Positions 17,720 through 26,174 are shown, counted from the first letter of the stretch. The stretch is DNA of 64,000 bases from Citrifermentans bremense R1 (GCF_000426865.1 NZ_AUGE01000012.1:48420-112419); one strand, 5' to 3'. The notes: a model not told the origin generated them from the letters alone. Numbers and translations: made by a program.

Positions 17720-18274
17720 TTGCCAAGACTCTTCGTCGCCATCGATCTGCCGGAAGAAATAAAAGCCTCTCTCTCACAGCTTTGCTGCGCTGTGACAGGC
17801 GCCAGGTGGGTCGCCACTTCCCAGATCCATCTCACCTTGCGCTTCATAGGAGACGTCGACCCTCAGACAGTTTCCCAGATCAAGAAGGCCCTGTCAGTTG
17901 TGCAGTTCGCCTCTTTTATCCTCCGCGTAGCCGGGGTGGGCCACTTCCCCCCGCGCGGGTTCCCCCGCGTGCTTTGGGTAGGGCTGGAACCGCACCCCGA
18001 GCTCATCGCCCTGCAGCAGCGGATCGAATCCGCGCTGCAACAGGCAGGGGTTCTACCGGAAGCCCGCCCCTTCTCCCCGCACATAACGCTCGCCCGCTTG
18101 AAAGAGACGCCCCCCGCAGCGGTCGCCGCCTTCGAGTCCTTGCACCGCGAGCTTGCCTATCCCCCCTTCACCGCAGCAGAGTACATCCTCTACTCCAGCG
18201 TCCTCACCCCCAAAGGCGCCATCCACCGCAAGGAAGAGGTCTTCCGTTCAAGCGAAGAAGCGGCTTCACGGTGA
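17720..18274 (+). CDS. thpR: RNA 2',3'-cyclic phosphodiesterase (ThpR/LigT family)
   Basis: 184 residues of the 2H phosphoesterase superfamily. The two catalytic motifs are visible: HLTLRF at about residue 42 and HITLAR at about residue 126, each H-x-T-x. The family acts on 2',3'-cyclic or 2'-5' linked RNA ends. The start is a TTG at 17720 with GGAGGAGG directly upstream; the open frame extends further up opposite serS, but nothing there looks coding. It stands alone and reads divergently from serS. Confidence 0.88.
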   Translation: MPRLFVAIDLPEEIKASLSQLCCAVTGARWVATSQIHLTLRFIGDVDPQTVSQIKKALSVVQFASFILRVAGVGHFPPRGFPRVLWVGLEPHPELIALQQRIESALQQAGVLPEARPFSPHITLARLKETPPAAVAAFESLHRELAYPPFTAAEYILYSSVLTPKGAIHRKEEVFRSSEEAASR

Positions 18275-18531
18275 AGGCGGTACTGCCGCACGTGCCGCGA
18301 ACGGCGCAGGGCCAGTGAGATTCCCCGCGAAGACGGCAGGACCGAGCCAGGCCGTTTTGGCCTTGTGAGCTTGAGTTACACGCCCGCGGGCAACCGGGGT
18401 GTCTAAAAAACGTTGAATTCGAAAAAAGTAGGTGGGGAGGTGCTACTGGGGGGAATGGGGTCCTGATCGTCGATTGCCGCTTCAGGGTCGTACCTGGAGG
18501 GGGGGGATCCCCCTCCAGGTAGAGTTGAGGT

Positions 18532-19350
18532 TTAGAAGAGTTTGAGAACAGACTGCGCTGCCTGCGAGGACATGGAGAGCGAGGTGGTACCCAAGCTCTG
18601 ACGGGTCTGCAGCATCAGCATGTTGGCGCCTTCCTGGTTCATGTCGGCCAGAGTCAGGTTGTCGGCGCCGGTCTGCAGCGTGTTGATCATCGAGTCGGTG
18701 AAGTTCTGGCGCGTGGTGATGATGTTCAGGTTCGCTGCCAGGGTCTGGGTGTTCGACCTCAGGGTCGAGATGGCGGTATCCATCTTCGCGGTGTCGGTGG
18801 TGATGTCCGAGGCGGTGGCCCACGAGCCGCTGTTCGCACCCATGCTCAGACCGGTGGACGTGGCCAGGAAGCCGACGACGTTGAGGCTGGAACTGGCGTT
18901 CTCGTTGAAGTTGACGGTGAGGGTGTTGTTGGCGCTCAAAAGGTTCAGGCCACGATAGCCGGAGTCGGACGAAATGTTGTCGATCTGGCTGCGAATGGTG
19001 TCGTACTGGGTCGCCAGCTTGGACCTGGTGAGGGTGTCGCTGGTGGAAAGTGCCGACTGTGCAATACCTTTCGCTGCGTTGATCAGACCTGTGATCGCCG
19101 TGATGCCGGCGTTGGCTGCCGAAACCGTCTGGACCCCCTCGGACATGCCGTCCTTGCGGTCTGCGAGGTCGCTGGCGCGCTGGTTCGCGTTCTGCGCTGC
19201 GAAATAGTTGGTCGGGTTGTCAAGTGCGCTGTTGACTTGCTTGCCCGACGACAGCCTCTGCTGCGTTCTGTTCAGAAGCTGGCTGGTGTTCTGCAGGTTA
19301 AGAAGGTTGGTCCTCATGCCTGCGGTCAAAGAAATATCACTGGTTGCCAT
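18532..19350 (-). CDS. fliC: Flagellin
   Basis: 272 residues, a short flagellin with the conserved N-terminal (LLNRTQQRLSSGKQVNSALD) and C-terminal (NLTLADMNQEGANMLMLQTR) helical domains and a small variable centre. It polymerises into the flagellar filament after export. AAAGGGGAG precedes the ATG and a sigma-28-like promoter lies upstream. No other flagellar gene is in the window, so this is an isolated copy, probably an additional flagellin. A GC-rich inverted repeat follows the stop (18492-18522) but without a T-run in this direction. Confidence 0.93.
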   Translation of the reverse strand: MATSDISLTAGMRTNLLNLQNTSQLLNRTQQRLSSGKQVNSALDNPTNYFAAQNANQRASDLADRKDGMSEGVQTVSAANAGITAITGLINAAKGIAQSALSTSDTLTRSKLATQYDTIRSQIDNISSDSGYRGLNLLSANNTLTVNFNENASSSLNVVGFLATSTGLSMGANSGSWATASDITTDTAKMDTAISTLRSNTQTLAANLNIITTRQNFTDSMINTLQTGADNLTLADMNQEGANMLMLQTRQSLGTTSLSMSSQAAQSVLKLF

Positions 19351-19377
19351 GGTGTTCTCCCCTTTCTGGTTTTTGTT

Positions 19378-19392
19378 CCGGCTTCTTGCCGG
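19378..19392 (-). promoter_or_regulatory. Stem-loop at the 5' end of the flagellin leader
   Basis: CCGGC, five bases, GCCGG, preceded on the transcript by seven A's. It lies at about the transcript start predicted from the sigma-28 promoter, so the flagellin mRNA would begin with a hairpin. In the opposite direction it would read as a terminator (hairpin plus seven T's). Confidence 0.4.
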
Positions 19393-19402
19393 TTTTTTTA
19401 CT

Positions 19403-19429
19403 ACTGCGGCCGATGGGGAGTCCGTTTTA
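19403..19429 (-). promoter_or_regulatory. Sigma-28-like promoter of the flagellin gene
   Basis: On the minus strand TAAA (19429-19426), then exactly 15 bases, then GCCGCAGT (19410-19403). The FliA consensus is TAAA-N15-GCCGATAA, so the first half and GCCG match fully and the last four bases only partly. Its position 53-79 bases before the flagellin ATG fits. Confidence 0.6.
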
Positions 19430-19753
19430 CACCTTGTGTGCCCAATTAATTAATTTTGATTTATTTCAATGCGAAATGCCGGTTCCGCTGCGCCGCTTCC
19501 ATCTCAGCAAAGCAATGGCCCGTCTCACAACTATCCTTCAATCACAACATCTTAAGCCCTATCACAGCCGCGGCCGGATTCACCGGAAAGATCTTTATCT
19601 TTTTATTTCACGGCTTGTCGTAGCTCTAATTAAGGCTCCTCATATACAGGTGATGCAGCCAAGCAAACGACTAAGAATCGGGATGTTGGTACAGAGTCTC
19701 CGAAATGGCGTCAAAATACCGTCACCGATAGAGGAGGCGCAGCGCGGCCGCGT
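19430..19753. other. Intergenic, no gene recognised
   Basis: AT-rich spacer between the flagellin promoter and the terminator of the FKBP gene. Open frames here have no ribosome site and no recognisable protein features. I see nothing specific in it. Confidence 0.5.
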
Positions 19754-19795
19754 CAAAAAAACAGAAAGACCGCCGCTCCTTCGGGAGCGGCGGTC
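19754..19795 (-). terminator. Rho-independent terminator after the FKBP gene
   Basis: A perfect 12-base-pair stem GACCGCCGCTCC with loop TTCG (plus-strand view) and a run of T's on the minus-strand transcript after a short TTTCTG interval. Confidence 0.8.
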
Positions 19796-19856
19796 AAGAG
19801 AAGCTTTTGTTGAAGTCATTGCGCCACGGGTAGGATATGGGGAGGGTGCCCCATGC

Positions 19857-20291
19857 CTATTCTATGCTGAGCAGTTCAACCTCGAAAATGAGAGTGGCAT
19901 TCGGCGGTATGGCTTGTCCCGCACCACGACTTCCGTAGGCCAGCTCAGGAGGACAGACGAGCTTGGCTTTACCTCCGACCTTCATCATTTGCAGACCTTC
20001 TGTCCAACATGGAATAACTGATGACAACGGGAACTTTGCGACCATCTTGCTGTTATAGGAACTATCGAACTCTCGGCCATTTGGGAGGGTGCCCCGATAA
20101 TCGACCCCCACCACGCTTGATGCCTTAGGCGAAGGGCCGCTTCCGTCCTTTATGGAGTTGTACACCATTCCCGATGCCGTCTGTATCGCCCCGTTTTCTC
20201 TTGCTGCATTAGCGATGACATCATTAGCCGCTGCAGCAAAGGCCGGAGCGGCAATAGCCATCATGACGACAATAAGTCCAAACCTTTTCAT
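19857..20291 (-). CDS. Periplasmic FKBP-type peptidyl-prolyl isomerase
   Basis: 144 residues with a cleavable signal peptide (cut near AFA-AA) and one FKBP domain: VDYRGTLPNGREFDSSY, IPCWTEGLQMMKVGGKAKLV, PPELAYGSRG and NATLIFEVELLSIE. It is a Mip/FkpA-type enzyme that helps fold periplasmic proteins by cis-trans isomerisation of prolines. The N-terminal dimerisation part is short compared with FkpA. The gene has its own AGGAG site and a strong terminator, so it is probably a single-gene unit. Confidence 0.9.
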   Translation of the reverse strand: MKRFGLIVVMMAIAAPAFAAAANDVIANAARENGAIQTASGMVYNSIKDGSGPSPKASSVVGVDYRGTLPNGREFDSSYNSKMVAKFPLSSVIPCWTEGLQMMKVGGKAKLVCPPELAYGSRGAGQAIPPNATLIFEVELLSIE

Positions 20292-20374
20292 GTCTACTCC
20301 TGTCTTTAACCGTCTGTGTGATACTTCAAGGGGCTATCCCTGCTTTGCCTATGAGCCTTAGGACCTCTGAACAA

Positions 20375-21100
20375 TCATTCAACCACCATCGGCCCCTTTT
20401 GCAGCCGCTTGTAATAGAAATTCTGACCGTAGAGAACGGCGGCCGGGTTGTGGCCGGTAACCCGGTCCTTCACCACCAAGGTGGTGACCGGTGCTTCGGA
20501 GTGCTTGTTGAACAGCATGTCGTGACCCACGCACAGGCCTACGATTATGTTCATGTCGGTTTTGAGGTCGTTGCAGATGCGCGCCTGGGCGATCGGGTTG
20601 CAGGCGGGCTCGAAGGTGCCGGGCCGGACCTTGTCGCTTTCTGCCAGCCCGAACTCCTTCTTGTCGAGGCTGCCTGCCTTGCAGCAGATGCTCAGCGGCG
20701 TGAAACCCTGCGCCTTGAGAATCGCGGTCAACCGGTCGCTCTCTTCCAGAAGCCCGATGCAGGTGGCTATGCCGATGCGCCGGTAACCCATGAGCTTTGC
20801 GAAGGCGATGGTGTCCTCCACGCGGGTCCAGCGGGCGTTCACCGCATCGCTGCCTGGTATGGGCTGGTAGCAAAGCCCCTCCACCCGGGCGGCGACGAAG
20901 GCCATCTTCGCGTCATCTCCGGTTCCCTGCATCATCTCCGCGGATTGCGCCACGATACCGGGAAAGCTTCCCGCCGGACAGTTGCCGGGACGGGGGGGAG
21001 CGGTCCCGGGATCCCCGCTCCAGCAGTTAGTGGTGCCGCTTTTCTGCCAGACGGCGCTGCAGCGTGAACAGGATACCTCCGCTACTTGCTCCTTTTCCAT
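20375..21100 (-). CDS. DUF1847 cysteine-rich metal-binding protein
   Basis: 241 residues. The N-terminus has CSRC and further cysteines; the core has GYRRIGIATCIGLLEES, SICCKAGSLDKKE, NIIVGLCVGHDMLF and NPAAVLYGQNFYYK, the pattern of DUF1847 proteins of anaerobes. The spaced cysteines suggest a metal or Fe-S site. Its function is unknown. AAAGGAGGC precedes the ATG. It is last in an operon after YceH-like and DUF2288 genes (13 bases to the latter). Confidence 0.8.
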   Translation of the reverse strand: MEKEQVAEVSCSRCSAVWQKSGTTNCWSGDPGTAPPRPGNCPAGSFPGIVAQSAEMMQGTGDDAKMAFVAARVEGLCYQPIPGSDAVNARWTRVEDTIAFAKLMGYRRIGIATCIGLLEESDRLTAILKAQGFTPLSICCKAGSLDKKEFGLAESDKVRPGTFEPACNPIAQARICNDLKTDMNIIVGLCVGHDMLFNKHSEAPVTTLVVKDRVTGHNPAAVLYGQNFYYKRLQKGPMVVE

Positions 21101-21113
21101 GAAGCCTCCTTTG

Positions 21114-21416
21114 TCACACCTTGACGGGGCGCTCTTCCTGAACCAGCACGTAGGGGGAGACGATCAGGCAGAGAAACGATTTGCCGCTTTCGGCATCCCA
21201 GGCCTTTATCTGCTCCGCTGACGGCTTGGAGACAAGCCCCGAGGAAAGCCAGCGTTCCACTGTTTTGACCTCGTCGTTCGCCACCGCGGTTCCGACCTCG
21301 GCCAGATCCAGCATGGGATCGACGACGATGACCCCGCCTCTTTCCAGGTGCGCCCTAAGCGACAGCCAGTCCGTGCTGTCGATCTTCGTGGCGAGTTCTT
21401 CCTTGATTGCAGACAT
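21114..21416 (-). CDS. DUF2288 family protein
   Basis: 100 residues with the family's layout: DWLSLRAHLERGGVIVV, LDLAEVGTAVANDEVKTVERWLSSG, and a C-terminal IVSPYVLVQEERP. The function of the family is unknown. It starts 12 bases after the YceH-like gene, behind GAGGAGC, and is followed by the DUF1847 gene, so the three are likely translated from one message. Confidence 0.8.
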   Translation of the reverse strand: MSAIKEELATKIDSTDWLSLRAHLERGGVIVVDPMLDLAEVGTAVANDEVKTVERWLSSGLVSKPSAEQIKAWDAESGKSFLCLIVSPYVLVQEERPVKV

Positions 21417-21427
21417 TTGTTGCTCCT

Positions 21428-22075
21428 CTACTCGAACGATTTTCTGAATTCCGCGATACTCTCCCGCAGGGACGCCACTTCCTCGCGCAGCTCGGAGAGT
21501 TCCTGCTCCAGCCGCGCTATCTTCTCGCCGTCGCCCCCCGCACCGCGTGCATCCAGTTGCGCCGCAAGTTCGGAGAGGTCCGGCTCGCCGCTGAAGAGCT
21601 GGCAGTAGCGCGGCTCCTTGCGCCCGGGCTGCAGCGGCAGCTTCGCCACCAGGGAAGGGGTGCGCTCCGCGAGGTCTGCCAGCACCGACTCCACCTCGGA
21701 GAGGTCGGCGAACTTATGCATCCGCTCTCCCCTCCCCCTAAGCTCTCCCACCGTCTGCGGACCGCGCAGCATCAGTTCGCACAGGACAGCCAGCTCCGCC
21801 GGGGAGAAGCGGAACTTCTCCACCAGGGCGTGGCGGTATTTGGCGACCCGGCCGCCGCTCCCCGAGACCAGGGCGTACTGCTTGAACCTCAGCGTATCGA
21901 GCGCGCGGGTAACCTGAGACTCGTCGAGGCTCAAAACCGGATCGCGGTTCGACTTCTGGTTGCAGGCGTTCACCAGGGCGTTGAGGGAGAGCGGGTAATA
22001 TTCGGGGGTGGTAAGTTCTTTCTCGACCAAAGAGCCCAGCACCCGCAGTTCGGTGCCGTCGAGCGTCGCTTCCAT
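21428..22075 (-). CDS. YceH-family (DUF480) protein
   Basis: 215 residues from the ATG at 22075, which has AAGGAG nine bases upstream; the open frame extends upstream but shows no protein character there. The protein has the DUF480 pattern of two winged-helix domains (RVLGSLVEKELTTPEYYPLS; SPAELAVLCELMLRGPQTVGEL) and a C-terminal coiled coil (LEQELSELREEVASLRESI). A regulatory or DNA-binding role is plausible but not established. Confidence 0.85.
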   Translation of the reverse strand: MEATLDGTELRVLGSLVEKELTTPEYYPLSLNALVNACNQKSNRDPVLSLDESQVTRALDTLRFKQYALVSGSGGRVAKYRHALVEKFRFSPAELAVLCELMLRGPQTVGELRGRGERMHKFADLSEVESVLADLAERTPSLVAKLPLQPGRKEPRYCQLFSGEPDLSELAAQLDARGAGGDGEKIARLEQELSELREEVASLRESIAEFRKSFE

Positions 22076-22305
22076 AAGTCGTACTCCTTCTGTTTCCGGG
22101 AATGATGCCGCCTTGCCGCTGGACCTGCCGCGGCCGCCTTGCCGGTTAGCCTTATCCACCTGCGGGAGTAAAACACTCCGGCGGTGATGAGCGCAAAGCA
22201 CCCTTAGGGCAAGCTCGCTAAAATTACTAGATTCTTAAGCAACGATCAATGCTAAAAATGGGAAAAGATGTGTCGCCCCCCGGGCGGAGGGAGGGGAGAC
22301 CTTTG

Positions 22306-22333
22306 TGTTGTATAACAACATTATATTTGTTAT
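22306..22333. promoter_or_regulatory. Two overlapping inverted repeats (operator candidate)
   Basis: A perfect palindrome TGTTGTATAACAACA (22306-22320) overlaps a second inverted repeat ATAACAA-N8-TTGTTAT (22312-22333). Both lie 52-79 bases before the ATG of the small membrane protein. Shared half-sites suggest alternative binding by one dimeric regulator. The rest of the 22076-22384 interval holds only GC-rich runs. Confidence 0.45.
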
Positions 22334-22384
22334 GGTAGCGCCATCTCGCCCTGTAGCAGGGGACTACCGATCACAGGAGATTAC

Positions 22385-22864
22385 ATGCCCCCTATCATGG
22401 ACCTGCCGAAAATCAAAAAGACCATCCGGATTTTTGCCGTCGCGCAGTGCGCGCTGATCGCACTGCTCGTTTTCATGGCCGTGCTTTTCCAGCAGAGGCT
22501 CCAGCTGCTCGGCAGAGGAGACCAGTTCATGAGCGGAGTCGTGGCGGCATTCGTGATCCAGCTGCTGCTCTTTTATCCGATCTTCCGGTTTGCCGGCAAG
22601 GAGGCGGAGCGCGATTTCTCGCTGATCGGAAAGACGCTGAACCAGGAAGAGCTCAAGGCCTTCACCAAGCAGAAGCGGTGGGCCGACGTCACCAAGATGG
22701 CCGTTTTCGGATTCTTCTTCATATTCATCCTGGCGCTGAAACCTGCAACCCCCACCCTGGTTCTGAGCGTGATCTACTACAGCTTCGTCCTCACCATCGT
22801 CACCTACCTGCAGTGCTACAACTTCGCCGCCAGGAAGCGGAGCAAGGGAGTCGCGAATCCCTGA
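22385..22864 (+). CDS. Four-helix membrane protein, unknown function
   Basis: 159 residues with hydrophobic segments at about 16-36, 46-66, 103-122 and 124-146. No catalytic or ligand motif stands out, and I do not recognise a family. AGGAG precedes the ATG. It has its own upstream region with two overlapping palindromes, so it may be regulated on its own. The next gene is convergent. Confidence 0.7.
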   Translation: MPPIMDLPKIKKTIRIFAVAQCALIALLVFMAVLFQQRLQLLGRGDQFMSGVVAAFVIQLLLFYPIFRFAGKEAERDFSLIGKTLNQEELKAFTKQKRWADVTKMAVFGFFFIFILALKPATPTLVLSVIYYSFVLTIVTYLQCYNFAARKRSKGVANP

Positions 22865-22878
22865 AGCGGCGCTTGCCG

Positions 22879-23094
22879 CTACTTCTTCGATTCCGCCGAC
22901 TTCGAGCGTACCAGGGCGATGCGCTCCTCGGGGAGCCCCAGCCATTCCAGAAAGCTCTGGTGGCCCGATGGATTCTCCCGTTCGAAAAGCGTGTGCCAGT
23001 GCCCCATCTGTTCATCGTCCAGACCTATGGCCCTGAACCTGGAGGTCCATTCTTCCACGGTCACCTTCTGCTTCTTCTCGTGCTTTTCATCCAT
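22879..23094 (-). CDS. Small hydrophilic protein, unknown function
   Basis: 71 residues, highly charged, with Lys-rich ends and a centre VEEWTSRFRAIGLDDEQMGHW followed by a second helix-like segment. A strong AAGGAGG precedes the ATG and the codon use is like neighbours, so I take it as real. The WTSRFRAIG...HTLFERENP...FLEWLGL pattern suggests a helical domain resembling a MerR-type effector-binding tail. That is a guess. It is convergent with the membrane protein. Confidence 0.6.
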   Translation of the reverse strand: MDEKHEKKQKVTVEEWTSRFRAIGLDDEQMGHWHTLFERENPSGHQSFLEWLGLPEERIALVRSKSAESKK

Positions 23095-23250
23095 GGCGCT
23101 TCCTCCTTTTTCCGATATGTTGGCCCCCCTTCCCCAGACCGCAGCAAAAAAGTGACATTGTAAACACAGATTTTACTGGACTACCGGGCACGGTCACACG
23201 TACCATCCGCCGATAGCATTCAAATATCCAAAGAGAAGGAAATAAAAGCA

Positions 23251-23742
23251 ATGGCGACTGCAAAACAGGGCGACAAGGTACTTATCAATTACACCGGCAA
23301 GTTGGAAGACGGATCCGTTTTCGACACCACCATCCAGGAAACCGGCTGCTGCGAAGACGACAACTGCGGCTGCGACGATGACGGCTGCGGCTGCGGCGAG
23401 ACCGGCCCGCTGGAAATCACCATCGGCAACGAAGACTTCTTCCCGCAGATCGAAGAGGCGCTGGTAGGGATGGCCCCGGGCGAGAAGAAAACCGTGGTGA
23501 TCCCGGCCGAGGACGCCTTCGGCGAGTACGACGAGGACGAGGTCTTCACCATCAGCCGCGAGCAGCTCACCGGCGAGATCGTCCCGGAAGTGGGCATGGA
23601 GCTGGAGCTTACCGGCGATGACGACGAGCCGGTAGAGGTGGTCGTGGTCGAGGTCAGCGAAGAAACCATCACCGTCGACGCCAACCACCCGCTGGCTGGC
23701 GAGGACATCACCTACGAGATCGAGCTCCTCGAGATCAAGTAG
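23251..23742 (+). CDS. SlyD-like FKBP peptidyl-prolyl isomerase with a Cys-rich insert
   Basis: 163 residues. The FKBP fold starts at LINYTGKLEDGSVFDTT and continues at GPLEITIGNEDFFPQIEEALVGM, followed by an insert-in-flap region (GEYDEDEVFTISREQL) typical of SlyD. It should act as a cytoplasmic prolyl isomerase and chaperone. Unusually, residues about 32-50 hold six cysteines among Asp/Gly (CC, CGC, CGC) where other SlyD proteins go straight from the first strand to the GPLEF segment. This may bind metal. The His-rich SlyD tail is absent. AAGGAAAT precedes the start and a strong terminator follows. Confidence 0.85.
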   Translation: MATAKQGDKVLINYTGKLEDGSVFDTTIQETGCCEDDNCGCDDDGCGCGETGPLEITIGNEDFFPQIEEALVGMAPGEKKTVVIPAEDAFGEYDEDEVFTISREQLTGEIVPEVGMELELTGDDDEPVEVVVVEVSEETITVDANHPLAGEDITYEIELLEIK

Positions 23743-23760
23743 CAAGCAGTCGGCACCATC

Positions 23761-23790
23761 CCGGGGAGGCGGCTGGCCGCCTCCCCGTTT
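23761..23790 (+). terminator. Rho-independent terminator of the SlyD-like gene
   Basis: Stem GGGGAGGCGG/CCGCCTCCCC with a CTGG loop (23763-23786), followed by GTTT. Confidence 0.6.
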
Positions 23791-23822
23791 CACAACAGCT
23801 ACCGAAGCGAAAGCCTGCACCG

Positions 23823-24848
23823 ATGACCATGGAAAACCCGCTCCACCAACCCCTTCAGCCGAACCCCGCGCCACCTCACGCCGCACCCTCGAAGCTCCCA
23901 TGGCTTCCCGGGGTGAAGCCCCTCATGCTGGCACCCATGCAGGGGCTGACCAACCGCGCGCTCCGCTCGCTTTTCACCAAGTGGGTGCGCCCGGACGTGG
24001 TCTGGACCGAGTTCATGCGGGTGAATCCGGTGTCGGCCAAAAAGCGCCTAATGCCGGGGGACCTGCGCGAGATCAGCGCCAGCGAGGACGGAATCCCCCT
24101 GGTGGTGCAGTTGATCGGGCACGGGCGGGAGGCGCTTGTTTCCGCGGCGCAGGCCGCGCAGGACGCGGGCGCCGTGCACCTGAACCTGAACATGGGATGC
24201 CCCTACGGCCGCATGACCAGCGGGCTTACCGGCGGCGGCATGCTGAAGAAGCCGGAACTTCTGGAAGAGATCATCCCCGCGCTGCGCGAGGCGATCCACG
24301 GCTCCTTCTCCATCAAGCTCCGCGCGGGGTACGAAGACCCGCAGCAGGTGTTCTCCCTTCTCCCACTCTTCGAGCGGTCCGGCGTGGACTTCCTGGTGCT
24401 CCATCCGCGCACCGTGCGCCAGGCCTACAACGGCTGGGCCGACCACGAGGTGACGGCCGAGGTGGTGCGCAGCACCGGCATCCCGGTCATCGCCAACGGA
24501 GACATCAGGAGCGCTGCGGGGGGGGGGCGCCTTTTGGAGCAGACCGGCGCCGCCGGCCTCATGCTCGGCAGGGGGGGCATCGGCGAACCCATGCTTTTCG
24601 AGCGTTTGCGGGGGCGCGCCGCGGCCGAACCGGACCTCGCCGAGAGAAGGGCGATGCTCCACCGATACCTGAGCGACCTGCTACCCCTTTACTGCGCCCT
24701 TTTCTACGGCAACGCCCAGGTCCTTGGAAAGATCAAGGGTGTCGTCTCCAACGTGGAGGACGCCGAGCTTGAGCGTGAACTGAAAAAGCTGACGAGATCG
24801 AAGACCCTGGAGGCCTTCCATGCAGCACTAGAAGAACTAGCCCTCTAG
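23823..24848 (+). CDS. tRNA-dihydrouridine synthase
   Basis: 341 residues of the Dus family: PLMLAPMQGLTN at the start of the barrel, NLNMGCPYGRMTSGLTGG with the catalytic cysteine, SIKLRAGY, FLVLHPRTVRQAYNGWADH and PVIANGDIRS, then GLMLGRGGIG. It reduces uridine to dihydrouridine in tRNA using FMN and NADPH. The barrel looks like the DusC branch. The start is chosen at ATG 23823; a second ATG two codons on is equally possible. The extension before the barrel (about 27 residues, proline-rich) is unusual. Confidence 0.9.
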   Translation: MTMENPLHQPLQPNPAPPHAAPSKLPWLPGVKPLMLAPMQGLTNRALRSLFTKWVRPDVVWTEFMRVNPVSAKKRLMPGDLREISASEDGIPLVVQLIGHGREALVSAAQAAQDAGAVHLNLNMGCPYGRMTSGLTGGGMLKKPELLEEIIPALREAIHGSFSIKLRAGYEDPQQVFSLLPLFERSGVDFLVLHPRTVRQAYNGWADHEVTAEVVRSTGIPVIANGDIRSAAGGGRLLEQTGAAGLMLGRGGIGEPMLFERLRGRAAAEPDLAERRAMLHRYLSDLLPLYCALFYGNAQVLGKIKGVVSNVEDAELERELKKLTRSKTLEAFHAALEELAL

Positions 24849-24849
24849 C

Positions 24850-24892
24850 CCCCCAGTCCCAGTCCCAGTCCCAGTCCCAGTCCCCAGTCCCT
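24850..24892. repeat. Short tandem repeat of CCCAGT
   Basis: About six tandem copies of a hexanucleotide CCCAGT with one extra C. It fills the space between the converging dihydrouridine synthase and MFS genes. Confidence 0.7.
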
Positions 24893-24920
24893 GCCTTCAG
24901 CCCCTAACCCCTAGCCCCTG

Positions 24921-26174
24921 CTATTTTTCCCAGTAATCCTTAGCGAAGAAGAACATGGCCACGGCGAAGGCGAGCGCCCCGATGGGGAGCTGAAACGCCG
25001 AGTGATACGCCTGAGCCGTCGTCTCCGGGGTCGTCTTGGCGACCGCTCCGATCACTATCCCCATCCCCTGCTGCACCGATGCAGCCCCCAGCAGCACGAA
25101 GAAGTTGAGCGAAGTAAGAGCCGTCCCCACTATGGTTACCGGAAACATGGAGCGGACGATGGGGTAGATCATCACGCCGCTGGAGACGCAGAGCCCCAGG
25201 CCGAAGAACAGGGCGGAAAGCCCAACAGTCGGCATCTTGTCGGCGAGCCCCAGAAAGCTCGTCATGAGGAGCAACAAGAACAGTTGCCCGACGAGCAGGG
25301 TTTTCTTGTAGGAATGAAAGATCCTGCGCGCCACGTAGTCGATCATGAGGCTTCCCGTGATGAACCCGAGCGAGGTGTACATCAGCATCCTTCCCGTCTC
25401 TTCGCGGGTAAGCCTTACTACTTCCATCAGGTAGGGTCCCCCCCAAAGCCCTTGCACCGCCAGGTAGTTCCCGTACCAGGCGAAGGCAACCGCAGCCAAG
25501 AGCCAGAAGTCCCCGTTGGAGACGATCTTTTTCCATGCTTCCAGCATCCCCAGCCGGGCCGGCGCTTCCTCCTCATGCCGCTCGACAACGGGGGGGCGGT
25601 CGCGCACCAGGCCGAAGACCAGTACCGTGACCACCGCCTGCAGTACCCCCGCCGATAGAAACGAGTTGCGCCACCCGACCGCTGCGACCGCCAGGGCCAA
25701 AGGCGCCGTCCCCGCCAGGTTCCCCAGGTTTCCCGTTGCGACCATCATCCCGGAGACCTTTCCGAATTCCTGCTTGGTGAACCAATGGCTGAAGATGGTG
25801 AAGGTAGCCATCAAGACCGATGCGGTACCGATCCCGAGAAGGACGCGGCCGGCCATGGCCTGCCCCATGTTGGCCGCCTGGGAGAAGAGGATGCCGCCGA
25901 GCGCGGTGAGCACCCCCGAGCCGCTGATGACAACCCGGCTGCCGAGCCGGTCGATCATAGGCCCCAGCGGGATCTGTGCCGCGGCGTAGACGTAGAAGAG
26001 GATGCTGGAAAGAGAACCCAACTGGGCTGGGGTGAGGTTGAGATCGCGCGAGACGTCCTTGGCGACCACCGCGAGCGAGACGCGGTAGAAGTACACCATG
26101 ATGTAGACCAAGGCCAGGATGAAGAAGATAAACCAGCGCTGCCGGCGCTGCCGCTCCTGTTCATGCATTGTCAT
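24921..26174 (-). CDS. Major facilitator superfamily transporter
   Basis: 417 residues with about twelve helices. The loop between helices 2 and 3 has GPMIDRLGSRVVISG, the MFS motif A variant, and the first helix has the FYRVSLAVVAKD pattern of the anion:cation symporter/glycerol-3-phosphate type branch. The substrate cannot be told. ATG 26174 is used; a GTG 24 bases earlier has a better-spaced GGAG and may be the true start. Confidence 0.85.
   Translation of the reverse strand: MTMHEQERQRRQRWFIFFILALVYIMVYFYRVSLAVVAKDVSRDLNLTPAQLGSLSSILFYVYAAAQIPLGPMIDRLGSRVVISGSGVLTALGGILFSQAANMGQAMAGRVLLGIGTASVLMATFTIFSHWFTKQEFGKVSGMMVATGNLGNLAGTAPLALAVAAVGWRNSFLSAGVLQAVVTVLVFGLVRDRPPVVERHEEEAPARLGMLEAWKKIVSNGDFWLLAAVAFAWYGNYLAVQGLWGGPYLMEVVRLTREETGRMLMYTSLGFITGSLMIDYVARRIFHSYKKTLLVGQLFLLLLMTSFLGLADKMPTVGLSALFFGLGLCVSSGVMIYPIVRSMFPVTIVGTALTSLNFFVLLGAASVQQGMGIVIGAVAKTTPETTAQAYHSAFQLPIGALAFAVAMFFFAKDYWEK

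Noticed and set aside
18492..18522. Hairpin after the flagellin gene as a terminator
   Set aside because: It is a strong inverted repeat but no T-run follows it on the minus strand; termination is uncertain.
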